In this document: in pieces, positions 11,685 to 22,420 of the stretch
How the letters are laid out: every line of letters begins with the position of its first letter
Position numbering within the stretch: position 1 is the first letter of the stretch
Assembly (NCBI GenBank): GCA_036971715.1
Contig: JAVHJL010000008.1
Span: 248,001-312,000 of the forward strand
Direction: 5' to 3'
Source: Arthrobotrys musiformis
Taxonomy: Eukaryota > Ascomycota > Orbiliomycetes > Orbiliales > Orbiliaceae
DNA: 64,000 nt
Notes under the pieces: generated by a model
What the model saw: only the letters and a program-made list of their open reading frames with translations
What the model was told of the DNA's origin: nothing
Databases searched by the model: none
Made by a program: the position numbers and the translations under genes

Positions 11685-12791
11685 CGTACTCCTTCGCCAC
11701 GGAGACGTTCTTCACTCATCACCTTCATCTAATTCCATCGAGGACGTCGACCACGATATCATGCTGATGACTATTATCAAGCATCAGCTGTAGGTGGTGG
11801 GTCGTAGACCTTTAGGTATGTTAGCTGTACCCCTTCCTGCACGAAGATGTAGTTGCTGTTGAGCACTGCAACAAAGGCTAAGTACCTAGTATGAAGATGA
11901 GGATAGCCATCTTAGCAACCTCAACGGCCCTAGAAGGGTTGTTGGTGGGGATTCGTTTTTCACGATCCCCTTGGATACGGGATACCATTGGAAGAGAACC
12001 AGCGTTATCTGGTGCGATTTGTGTGGATGGGTGGCATGCCATCGTCCTTCTATTTACTTTTTACCTGAGCTGTATTAAAGGTACGTATATCTACAACCTG
12101 AGACTACGTATATCCTACTGGGTATCCGCAACACAACTGACATTACTGGGAGCGTGAAATAGATTCTCTCAGCTAGTACCTAAGCACACGCAGATTTGTA
12201 GTCCCCTTGAGGTCTGACTACATTATATGCTGCACGTTTTAAGTTAAATCTCGATGAGACCGATGAGGCAACAGTGCAATTAGTCCTGGGTACGGCTTAC
12301 TTAGACCGAGGTTTAGTCTACCCTACTTTGCTTCCTATTTGTCCATCTAACCATATCCATGATATCAAGATCCTAGGAATCGATCGAAGAGAGAAAAAAA
12401 ACAAGAAAAACACAAAAAAGGAAAAAAAAGGAGACCTTCGTACAAACTCAATATCAAAAGGAACTATTACTCAGTTCTTTATAAAAGCGAAGGAAAACCC
12501 GACCGGCACTGATAAAGCTTTTGGCGGAAGCAACCGTAGCCGATAACGGGCTCTGCGTCACCTTGCAACAGGGCCCGGAGATGACAACATACTCGTACGG
12601 AGAAACTGGTCTCAGGAACGAGGGACACCGAATCCAAGTCTACCGCATACGAGAACGTGAACGGGAACTAGATAGCAGGTAGATAGACAACTGGTCACTC
12701 GAGATAGCATCGGAGTTGAAGAGAGCTATCGTAATCTGATGCCGAGGTATCAGCCTCTTGTTACCACTGATCCTTTATGTCCCACTTTCAC

Positions 12792-12852
12792 ATCCCTTCG
12801 TTGAGACCCCCTTGAACTGATTACAGGGATCGGGAGGTCTCAACGAAGGGAT
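12792..12852. repeat. perfect 17-base inverted repeat
   Basis: The arm 12792-12808 (ATCCCTTCGTTGAGACC) is matched exactly by its reverse complement at 12836-12852, with a 27-base loop. A second small hairpin (CCGTCCC...GGGACGG) follows at about 12863-12880. The structure lies ~45 bases upstream of the tentative small gene at 12897. Confidence 0.85.
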
Positions 12853-12896
12853 CGGGTCGTGGACCGTCCCTCTCGGGACGGGGAAAAGATTGGCCG

Positions 12897-13249
12897 ATGC
12901 ATTCAAGAGGCGCGCTACTGGCGGCCATACTTGGGGGTGGCATCGCGATGCCCCCCCCATCAGTGTCAAGGCTACCGCAACCCCTAACTACCCAGTGTAA
13001 GTATTCCCTCGCAGATTTAAATTATTGCTTCAGCTAACAGTTAGTCAAATAGTTCGCCGTTGGGCTATGGATATGGTGCCATCAAACTTCCCCTGCAGTA
13101 AAATGCGGCGGCGAGTTGATGGCAACCAGAACCCATGCCCTGACTCCGGCATACTAGTCGGCGGTAACGAGCTTACCCTCGGCAGAAAGTATGCTGTAAA
13201 ACGGCAAGACGCTAAAACGATGGCGTCGGCCGGCTCCACCCACCATTAA
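12897..13249 (+). CDS. tentative small protein, possibly secreted
   Basis: Exons 12897-12996 and 13053-13249 join in phase to 98 codons. The 56-base intron has a GTAAGT donor, GCTAAC branch site and AATAG acceptor. The first residues (MHSRGALLAAILGGGIA) resemble a short signal peptide. The rest is basic, with three cysteines in the second exon and no domain I know. No TATA box is visible; a strong inverted repeat lies just upstream. Frames of this length occur by chance, so the intron is the main support. It could be a relic in a decaying region. Confidence 0.3.
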
Positions 13250-15162
13250 TGTTGGGGGTGGGGTGGGCGGAACTGGGGGTGCCCTTTCGAGTATTACTCG
13301 GGGAGTGGGCTGGGTAGACATGATCTACGAGTAATCGGTGCCGTCGTGGTCAATGAAGGGCAAGACGACGAGAGGGGAGACAAGGCCATGGCATTATTAA
13401 AGGCGAACGCAGTGCCAGTACTTACGAAGACATGCGAGAGAGCAGCCGGAGAACAATTCCTCCATCACCGGGCTGCTCACTCGGCTATCACACTACAGCT
13501 ACATCTCCTCCGATTATATCAACTCGGTCCCGCATTTAAACCGACTACCCATGAAATGGAAGGCGTTGCAGAGGGGGGCCAGGGGTTGCAAAGGTATATA
13601 TTCCGCCCATTGCATCTTTTCATTGTTTATGGCGCGAAACTGACAAACGAATGACCAGGCATACGACCCGGAGACATGTGGTTACGGGCAAATAAACCAC
13701 ACGTGCCAGCCTCCGGAAGCTACGCCAACCATAGCCCGGACCCGAGTTGAGGAGCCTGGCATTTAACCCAAACCCCCCCCACCCCTGCCGAAGTGTGCAT
13801 ATAAAACAGCCTTGGAGCCTATTATGGGAGGCGAAGGTACGAATTCCCTGGTCCATATCGCCGTAGAGGTCTTCCTATTCACAAAGTAACATCTGCTAAT
13901 AGTTTCACCGATAAAATGTTTAGACGAGTTGAGGAATCTAAACCGGCAGCGAAACATGTTCGTGCTGGGTATGTTTACCGAATCCCGAGCTTTATATTTA
14001 CAGTTTAGAGACTTGGTTACTGACATATTTACCCAGGTCCTCACCTCGACTTTAGCCCCGACGTGTTCGAGCTTTGTTGCTTACCGAGTTATTGCGTTAC
14101 GACTGAAAGTACCAACTAAAATAAATCACGTAAGTATTTCCTTCGATTGTAATTGGATCAGACGCTGACCTTCAGCAGGGACGAAAGATGCCCACCAAAG
14201 ATCCCACACAAGATGATAAACCACATTAGTTACCACAATTGAGTGGCTGGCGCCGAGGCGATTGCTTCCGGCTTGCCGCTATATACATCTAAACAATATC
14301 TGGATTTTATTGCGACCACGTCTCCAATCAAAACACCTTGCAAAAACACATGCACCAAATGCGCAAGCCGTGATAAATACACCCACGACGGAGACTATTG
14401 CTTCGGCTTGGCGAAGCCGCTGTCTTTCACCATCGCGACTGAACATACTCTTGCACCGGCTCTCGAGCTTCAGCTTTATCAATGTATCAGGCTGACAAAC
14501 AGTCACTTTATTCGACACCACAAGCTTCAAATATTCAAGAACCCCGCACGGATTTGAATCCGGACCGAAGAATTCGAGTTCGAGCTAGTTCGACCCACTA
14601 CATGATATATACCGCACTGATGTTGCATATATGGCATAACACCATATTGAGGCCGGTGTGACCCTATACTATAGAATATGCCATGAAAATCGCGCTGGAG
14701 TACAGCCCTAAGTATGGTTGTCAGCCATCCAAGAACGACAGATCTTGACGCCTTCCTCACAACGACCTCGAATTCGAACATCGAAAATCTAATATACGAC
14801 TTTCGGGACTTTTTACCCGGGCTCGACACAAATATTCTGCATCCTCGCGTGGGTCTACCATTCAGGACGCCTTAGATATGAGGCTAGTCCGAGCGCCTTA
14901 TGAAAGAAGACCCGGACATGAGATCCCTCACCTCACAAAGGTGTATACATATAAACACATTACCGAATTAGGAAGTTTCCAACGACACACCACACAATGC
15001 AACAGCGTTGCACCACGGTCCTACTCTAAATAACCCACTTCCTTCACGGCTTTCTATACTTCTATTCCGGGATTCACCTACGTCTTCATATTCCAGGCGA
15101 ATAGTTTTCCCCATTAAAAAAAATGAGGGCAGCGCAATCGACACACCAACCATGCAAAAAAG
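13250..15162. other. non-coding stretch
   Basis: I see no supported gene. Overlapping short frames on both strands have the lengths expected by chance. A similar short phrase (ATTGCTTC.GGCTTG) occurs twice, near 14261 and 14396, the second inside a small CGGCTT/AAGCCG hairpin. Confidence 0.4.
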
Positions 15163-15234
15163 TGGAGTCAAAGGGGATCGAACCCTTGCCCTTCCGCATG
15201 CAAAGCGGACGCGCTACCACTGCGCCATAACCCC
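15163..15234 (-). tRNA. tRNA-Ala (anticodon UGC)
   Basis: The minus strand folds as a 72-base tRNA. The acceptor GGGGTTA pairs with TGACTCC plus an A discriminator. The D arm carries TGGCGCAGTGGTAGCGC (A box). The anticodon arm CCGC-TTTGCAT-GCGG has anticodon TGC (15200-15202). The T arm is AAGGG-TTCGATC-CCCTT (B box). There is no intron and no encoded CCA, as usual in eukaryotes. An A/T-rich run (CCTTAATTTTT) lies on the 5' side. The call is unambiguous by structure. Confidence 0.97.
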
Positions 15235-16495
15235 TTAATTTTTCTGCGGGCTCGGTCTGGAATTGAGGGTTCAGAGCTGTTGGGAGGCATTAGCAGCCTG
15301 AGCAGCCTCAATGGGGTTGCAGTATGTGGGTGGTCTTCGGGGTTATCAAAAGGTTAGAGACCGAAGCCGGAAAACTTTTTTGGATGCTGCCTCCGGCCTC
15401 CGCTCCTGCTACGGTCGGCACCGTAACAGCGTTACTCTGAGACGTCTCACGGCACGAAACCTCATGTAGTTGGGGGATTCCGAACCGAAAGAACCACCAC
15501 ATGGAAATATTTCTATGTGTCTTTATACGCTGGTATTAATACCTGTTGCGAGATTGGTATCAGAGATGGGTATCATTGGAGATAACGATGAAACTCCCTG
15601 TGTATGGCTGGGCCAAGATTGGAAACGGTATTTTCGATCTTGGAACAGGTTTGGGGGGCTGTCGGTAATCTTCATGAGGGGACACCAGTACGGTGGAGAA
15701 ATGTGTTGGACGCAGCGGAACTGGAGCAGCTGGTTCGAGACTACTCTGGATAAAGTGGACTTATGGTCATCACGCATGCCCTCCCACCAGGCTCTGACCC
15801 AAGTCTTGATCTCTATTTTGACTCCGACCGGAACCTCATGACACCATCAACGGAAACCGTTCTATGTTTCCCTGCCGACCAATGTAGAGCCACCGAAGAG
15901 GCAAAAACCCCAAAACAACCAAATGTATGTGAGAGATTTGCTTAACATCCGCCTAGACGATGAAGTAGGCAATTATCATTTCCTACTTAGATGGGGTAGT
16001 AGCTAACGAAAAGATGTACAGGACCAACCACTATTTGGTTACGAGACTGATGGCCAACCGAGATTCTGACAAGCAACAATCCAATGCTCCCCACAATTAC
16101 GCAACAGCCGCTATCTTTGCCTGCGCCGGACTAGCGCCTTGGAAAAAAGTCAAGGCCATATATGGAGGCAATTCCGAGATTTCAAAGACGTCATGGAACG
16201 CCGGGAAAACACAGCCGGAATAGACGATCCATATACAACAAAATTTACATTAAGGATTGTATATCAATCCGTTATACCTCAATGAGATGGCCGAATATTA
16301 GTTACCCCCCAAAGGCAAGTTCTGCCGAATCATGGGTGTGCACGAACTCAGTTAATATGCAGTCACGGCTACGGCCGTTACGTTATTCGGTGCGTGGGGA
16401 GGATTGGTTATTACTCTGGGATCATGGCTGCGCTATATGCGCGTGCTCGTGAACAAACCTACGAGAGGGGCCGAGATGCGGACTCTGGGGAGAGC

Positions 16496-16704
16496 AAAGG
16501 GGTGCACTGGCGGTGACCTCTAAATATATGGGGTTCCGCGGCGAAAGGTTTTAGGAGCCTGGAGAGCGGAGCATGAACATTCACCACCGGTTATATGATA
16601 TATTCGACCACGGAATACGTACCGAAGTGGTATAGGATCTAAAGTCCAAAAAAGTCAAAGGGTGCACTGACGGTGACCCTTAAATATATCTGGGTGGCGC
16701 GGCG
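16496..16704. repeat. pair of ~48-base direct repeats
   Basis: The segments 16496-16543 and 16656-16704 share the phrases GTGCACTG.CGGTGACC, TAAATATAT and a GCGGCG end, with a few substitutions, 160 bases apart. Neither is in a supported gene. Confidence 0.75.
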
Positions 16705-16755
16705 TGCAATAGGGGGGCGAGGAGCGGGTGACTTATCGACTTTTGTATTGCACGC
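16702..16755. repeat. 10-base inverted repeat (GCGTGCAATA)
   Basis: GCGTGCAATA at 16702-16711 is mirrored by TATTGCACGC at 16746-16755. Flanking GC-rich bases extend the pairing imperfectly. It starts at the right end of the second 48-base direct repeat. Confidence 0.7.
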
Positions 16756-17069
16756 CCCGCCGCGAGGAGCTGATAGCGAAGGACTCCGAGGCATACAAAG
16801 ATGCACTACCACTAACAATTACCCGAAACTTTAAAACACCGACTGGTGTAAATATACGGTAACGAGAACCCGGTATCTACCTTTTCGGTTAGTTTACTTG
16901 TTTTAACTATTACCAAGCTATTTTGCGGTGAACCTGTACTAATATTCTCGGTAGATACACTTAACAAACCCACCGCCGACAACAAGACTATCGAATAAGC
17001 GTCTCCCACTTACTGCGCACAGTTTACGTGGAATATATGAGACCTCCGCCCTTTGTTGGCGGTACCCTC

Positions 17070-17318
17070 GGCCCAATGAGTTCATGGGTCGGGAGTCCGC
17101 ACCCTATCTTGGACCTACTGTTTGGGGTATGCGCTTGGGGTCGAGGATAGTCTCGACTCCGTGAACGCACGGGTCGGGGCCTGGCCTTCGACTAAATGCT
17201 CACTCGTTGCGGTAGAGGATAGTCTCCACTCTTGAACCCATGGGTCGGGGTGGACGGTATCCCCAGCCTGTTGACGATGAGCTACGAAAGTCTCGACACC
17301 GTGAATACATGGGTCGGG
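17070..17318. repeat. four degenerate ~70-base tandem units
   Basis: A phrase of the form AGTCTCGACTCCGTGAAC..ATGGGTCGGG recurs with its end near 17093, 17178, 17250 and 17318 (the first copy truncated). The spacing is about 84, 72 and 68 bases. Units are diverged, so this is an old minisatellite or structured element. Confidence 0.65.
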
Positions 17319-18820
17319 CGCTCGTCTGGTCGTGGGCCAGCGGCGTCATGGTTTGGGTCGTGACAATCTGGATATCTTACTTGAGTATATGATCCTGCGC
17401 AAGGATGCAAACCTAAACTATAAAAAGGACATCGTCATGCCGCTATTCGAAATGTGGGGCGAAGATAAGACAGGATACACTTAACAGTGTTGCTTGGACG
17501 ATGGTCGAGTTTGGTGGGAGCGCAAGGGACAGAAGATTGTCGACAAAACGATGGTATTGAGCCTATGCATAAGCGATATGGATACAAAGGGATCTGGCTA
17601 ACTTGACATTTGGGTTTAGATTATATAGATTTTATTGGGAATATGGGGGACCGGTCACGGATCCCCCTTATATTCCATGGCCGTCGCCGGTCGACGCTTG
17701 GCATGAGGGTTTTGTACATCGGCTCTCGACTCGCGACAGGTTTTGGGCTCTACGGTAATACATGGCAGATTTCTATATAAGTTTGACGTGATCAAACGCC
17801 ATGGATACGCCAATACAACTCAATCTCTAGATGCGAAACCGTGGAGCCCCGAAGTCGAGATCCCCTCCGCATTCCCGATAGGTATAGGAAAATAAAGGAC
17901 GCCATCAAGAAGATATGGTTCTCCCTTTTCATATATCTTGAAGGCACGTTGATGAAGACACCAAATTCGTCCCTTTCAGATGATCCTGTCATACGCAGTC
18001 GCAATACTCGGGCGGGATCTGTGGTATTGTGTTTAGGAACTTTCCCTCAATATGTGGGGGTTCCGGACAACTTGGAGACCGATATTCAAAATCTCTCACG
18101 TCCCTACCTGACCAAGATCGCATGTATCTATACGTATAGATATATATACCTATTTTTCGGGACCCGGGTCCTAAAGACCATGGCCAGATCCTACCGACGA
18201 GAATCCATCAACCCACCCCGAAAGCCTAGATGAGACTAAGCAAAATCGATGAGGAATACATTAACGAAGTTCCCAGCGTTTGAAGAAGAGAAATGGAGAC
18301 CGCAGATTCTGATAAGGAAAGTATCAGAAAGACCTACGATGCTTAACTTTGCACGGACCTGCGGCGTACTGACAACATATTCCGTCGACCTGGATGTTTG
18401 GCCACTAAGAGGGAGAATATTATGAGGCTATTCCCGTATCCTTGGAAATCTTACGGCTTCATGTAAAACTATGCGACAATTCACCATCGTTCGAAAATAT
18501 TACTTAATCCCTCCTACAACCATAACATGTCAGCTATGGAGGGGTTGGGCGGTATCGCGGCCTATCAAAGGGCCTGGGACGTTATCAGCGTGACAAAGTC
18601 AGCCACGCAGGAGTCGCGAGAGAGCGCGATTCACAGGTAAATTCACCACTGTCCCGGCGTCGAACGAAACGATGAAATAAACCGCGGCCGCGCTAACGAT
18701 TCATAGCGTCGTCTCCAATGACGAACTGGTGGACCGAATGAAACAAGAGGTTTGGGTCAACGATGGGATTAAGCCGACGACATAGTTGAATTCATGGTGG
18801 GGTCGCCACCCTTATATCTT

Positions 18821-18828
18821 TATATAAC
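18821..18828 (+). promoter_or_regulatory. TATA box for the tentative 61-residue gene
   Basis: TATATAAC lies 44-51 bases upstream of the ATG at 18872, followed by an A/C-rich leader (AGACAGCAAAATG). Confidence 0.35.
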
Positions 18829-18871
18829 TTAGTTATAAACCAATCCCAATATTCCATCAACAGACAGCAAA

Positions 18872-19116
18872 ATGCGTAAGTATATATCGACATCGTCTGG
18901 TCTATCAAAATGCTAATGGGTCACGATAAAACAGCGAAATGCTTTCGTTGTCAAGATGTTCACTGGGAAGGAGCCTGGCCCCTCAAAAACCAAACCAACA
19001 TCGATATCGATGTTTTGAAACTAAGCTCAATAAAAGCCCCACAACGAGAATATGCCAAAAATATTAGAACAGATCTTGAGCAATTAATATACAGCGAACC
19101 CTATGGTTACCAATAG
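18872..19116 (+). CDS. tentative 61-residue CxxC protein
   Basis: Exon 1 is only four bases (ATGC, 18872-18875). A 59-base intron (GTAAGT donor, GCTAATG branch, ACAG acceptor) leads to exon 2 at 18935-19116. The joined protein starts MPKCFRCQDVHWEGAW and has one CxxC pair with no second pair, so a full zinc finger is not formed. A TATA box is ~45 bases upstream. Very short first exons ending just after the ATG are common in fungi, which supports the model, but the frame is short enough to arise by chance. It may be the stump of a longer zinc-binding gene. Confidence 0.4.
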
Positions 19117-21826
19117 TCCCAAAATAACGGGAAAGGGTTAGTCGATGACACTCTTCCAAAACACATTACGATTTCGGCCTCGAGACTAGCAAAGAGCTGC
19201 GGGCACAGCTTTGTCCTTTGGAGCTTCATGGGCTATTCTTAGGAATTTAATAGTTCCATATGTGGGAAGGGGTCCTTTCAGCCCGTGCACATCGGCTTGT
19301 ATCTAACTCGCGCCGTCCCGATTCGAGGCTGCGGCCGGCTCGATAAGGGAGACGTGTTAAACATGTGGGGAAGAAGGGGTACTTATACATAGAGCGGTTA
19401 ATACGCACGCACTCCTCCTTCGCTTTCGCCTACGGGTTGGGTTTACCGGTTTACTCAAGAGTGCAGGAACCATTTTTCCCGAATCTTGATGAACCTAGCG
19501 TATTTCTCTGGGTGGTCGGAATACCATATGCTCTGGATTTTTAAGAGATATTATCGAATGGCAGTTGCGGGTGAATCCTTGAAACAAGCTTGCTATCCGA
19601 GTACATGCTCCTAGTTGGAGTCTTCAGCGAAGATATGAAAGCCTATCAATTTAGGGGCAGGACCGAGATTGCGCATCGAAAACGAGTCCAGAGAGTTCCA
19701 GAACCTTATTGGGTACCACGGAGGGAGAGCTGCCAGGAAGGAGATGGACGAACGGCGGGGCCAGAATCCAAAGGGGGCTCAGCCTCCACCATCGGTGTCT
19801 TCGACGATCGGCGGTACACGCGGGCCGAGACTATGAGCGTTGGTCTTGACGCTAGATCGGCGTACTCGCGGAATCGCCTGACGCTGGACTAGAAAATATA
19901 TTTCGCTAACGGGGACTAGGTGGTCTCTCCGACATTACACAAGACATCTTCCTTCAACCCGAGGATGCTATGAAAATCTGGATTATATGGTACTTTTTTC
20001 TATGAGGTCTGGGGCAAGATTCAGTAAGTGCAGCCCGCGAGTTTATAATTGTTGATAAGAGGGCTAACTATCAAGGAAGCGCTAGTGGAGTGTGTTACTG
20101 CCTTAACGTAGCCGGCCTCGGAGAAGTTCCACATCCAAGATGTATAAGGACTTGATGCAAAATCGGCCGCCTCCAATGCCATGGTTGTCACATAATAGGT
20201 CAAATACCCGCGGCGGGGTTATATTCAGCTTACGATGGAAATGTGAGGGACTGTTTCTGTCTCATATAGCGGGGTCGATCAAAAAATACCCACCTTCGAT
20301 GATTCGGTGACTATGAAACAATCGATGAACTTGATAGAATGGCTCGTCTACCGGTCCGCGTTGCATGGGCTGTGGATTTCACGGAAGATCTAAGGAAACG
20401 GGACCTCGCTGATGGCCGGATTTTGGATGCCGACAGTAAGCTCGGTGGTTCCGAGGGATATATTGAATACAGTATCAGTTTTGATAGTGTGGCGACCTGG
20501 TCATCGGTATCTTAACAGCCGACTACATATCAACATTGCAAGGCTGACGAATGATATCAGCCTTCGCCCCGCATATATCTATAAATCGATATATACAAGC
20601 TCCATCACCAAGACTGCCGGTCGCCCCTAGGCTAAGTCTGACGACGAGGAATTCCTATTCCATATGGCCCTAGAGAGGGGTATCATCAACCGCAAGATTT
20701 TACTCTTTTATGGAAAGTCGCGGTACACACTACGATGTTCGGTGGGGCTCCTGCTTGAAAAGATTGCTCAAGGAGATTCCCTCAGTCGACATATACAGGA
20801 TAAAAAGAGAATGAAGTGTTCTTTTCCCCTAAACCTTTTATCTTTCTACCCCTTCTCGAACGCGAGCGGGACATGAAATAACGATAATATCCCCGGGCGC
20901 GCCGGCCGACCCCGCCTTCGCATGCGAGGGCCATGTTAATGAGTATTCATCATTAACGGGCGACTAAACACGAGCAAGAAATCCCCTATGGCTCTGGGTG
21001 GGGTCTATGAATGAGAAAACCTTGTTATTGAATGTCGCGTCTCCGCTAGGGCGTTTTGGTCGAGCGGGAAAGGATGGTATGTCTTTCATTCTCGTATATA
21101 CCTAGTCATCGGTATTCAAGCCTGAGTACTGGAGATCTAGTATTAAAATAGCATTCGCTTTAGGTTCACCGCGAAGATACTCAACAAAGATGTATCTGAT
21201 ATCTTTGAATAGAAAGAGTTATATATATGACGGCGCTGACCGAATTTTGAGACTAGAGGCGATAGCTTTGTGGGAGAAGCTATCGTTCGTGATACTCACG
21301 GGTCTAGTCTTCGGCCGTCGAAATATCACGGTATACTGTATTGAGAGCCAGGGCCCGCAAAAGGTTTGGGCTTTAACACTTGTTATCTGTTGGCCATGAA
21401 GACTGTGGCCGGGTTCGTCGTACCAGTCACGAACGTCTGCCGAATATTAAAACGGCAGGCTACGAACAAATCAAGAGCCTACTAAGCGACAAGAGCCAGA
21501 TCGAAATGCAACTATATATACCAAGATTCAACATTCAGAAAGCATCATGTTGCGGCAGTCCCGATGAAATGTCCTTCTCTGAGCGTTTTTCAGAGCGCAA
21601 ATGGATGAAGGTACTCACCCGCTTGTCGTGGAAGATACACATCAATACATTGATGTACACAAAAATAATCCAGCGCAAGAGCGATGGAAGTTATCGATCG
21701 TGCTCTATCTCAACATTCAACAATGGACCCTTTTATGGAGACCGGCTCCGTTAAAGATGACTTTATATCCCTCTCCTACAGACGCAATATGGCCGGATAG
21801 CGACAGAGTAACAGAACTTAAACTGC

Positions 21827-22420
21827 ATGTTACTCTCGCAGCCTATGTTTCCGCAGCTTAACGTTGCGGTACGGGGATGCTGGATTGGATTGGATGTTGA
21901 GGCGGAGCTGGGACTAACTGCGGCGTTAGTGCGGCTGGTTCGCGGTGGTATCATACTCGACGTCACAAAGGAACCCCCGCCCAGAACTATAAATGAGAGG
22001 GCTCCTGGCAACCCAATAAGGTCAGAGCCACCAGACATTATGACGAATCTTGATGTTACGCATTAATGGTTTGGGAAGGGTTCTCACCTACAAAAGCTTA
22101 AGGGCCGGGAACAGAATGGGTGCTTCAGGTTCCGGGCTTGCGATGAACTTAGAGTGGAAGTGCTCCTAAGACTAGCCAACTTGAAAGGTGTAGTTATCGA
22201 CAGTTACCTTGAGGCTTCGTGGTATGACGACGACGACGGACTATCGGCGGCGGGCGCGGGCTATCTTATATTCGTCGATCAGAATCTGGTGGATATGGGA
22301 CCGCGTCGCAACTTCGACTACGGAAGAACGATAAAATGCCATCTTCCGAGCGGCCTGGGGGAGGGGCCTATAACACAGCTGTTTGCTCGAGTGAAGTGGA
22401 TTGAGCACCCGTGGCCCTAA
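21827..22420 (+). pseudogene. possible decayed gene: open frame broken by one TAA
   Basis: One reading frame is open for about 198 codons except for a TAA at 22064-22066. The first part starts MLLSQPMFPQLNVAV; the second contains an acidic patch SWYDDDDG. No domain is recognised and no intron removes the stop. A broken frame of this length is expected about once or more by chance in this much non-coding DNA, so confidence is low. Confidence 0.15.

Larger units (their letters stand above)
11046..12896. other. non-coding stretch
   Basis: The stretch contains the promoter of the minus-strand gene, a palindromic ACCTAGGT-type cluster (11440-11483), a TCATC-rich and TCA-repeat stretch (11580-11683), an A-rich tract (12390-12430) and a long inverted repeat (12792-12852). 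Open frames here are short and look random. Confidence 0.5.
15235..18871. other. non-coding stretch with several repeats
   Basis: No supported gene. The stretch contains a 48-base direct repeat (16496-16543 and 16656-16704), an inverted repeat (16702-16755) and a degenerate four-unit tandem repeat (17070-17318). Open frames are short; the frame at 17841-18233 begins with a plausible ATG but has no other support. Confidence 0.4.

Noticed and set aside
11500..11793. 97-codon frame with a poly-isoleucine run
   Set aside because: Product of the TCA microsatellite; no splice or domain support.
14545..14570. B-box-like GGATTCAAATCCG on the minus strand
   Set aside because: No A box or acceptor partner ~70 bases away; only a four-base T stem.
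17070..17318. CRISPR-like array
   Set aside because: Only four diverged units with unequal spacing in a eukaryotic genome; better described as a degenerate minisatellite.
20301..20517. ~70-codon protein-like frame (EDLRKRDLADGRILDADS)
   Set aside because: Looks plausible by composition but is short and has no neighbours that splice to it.
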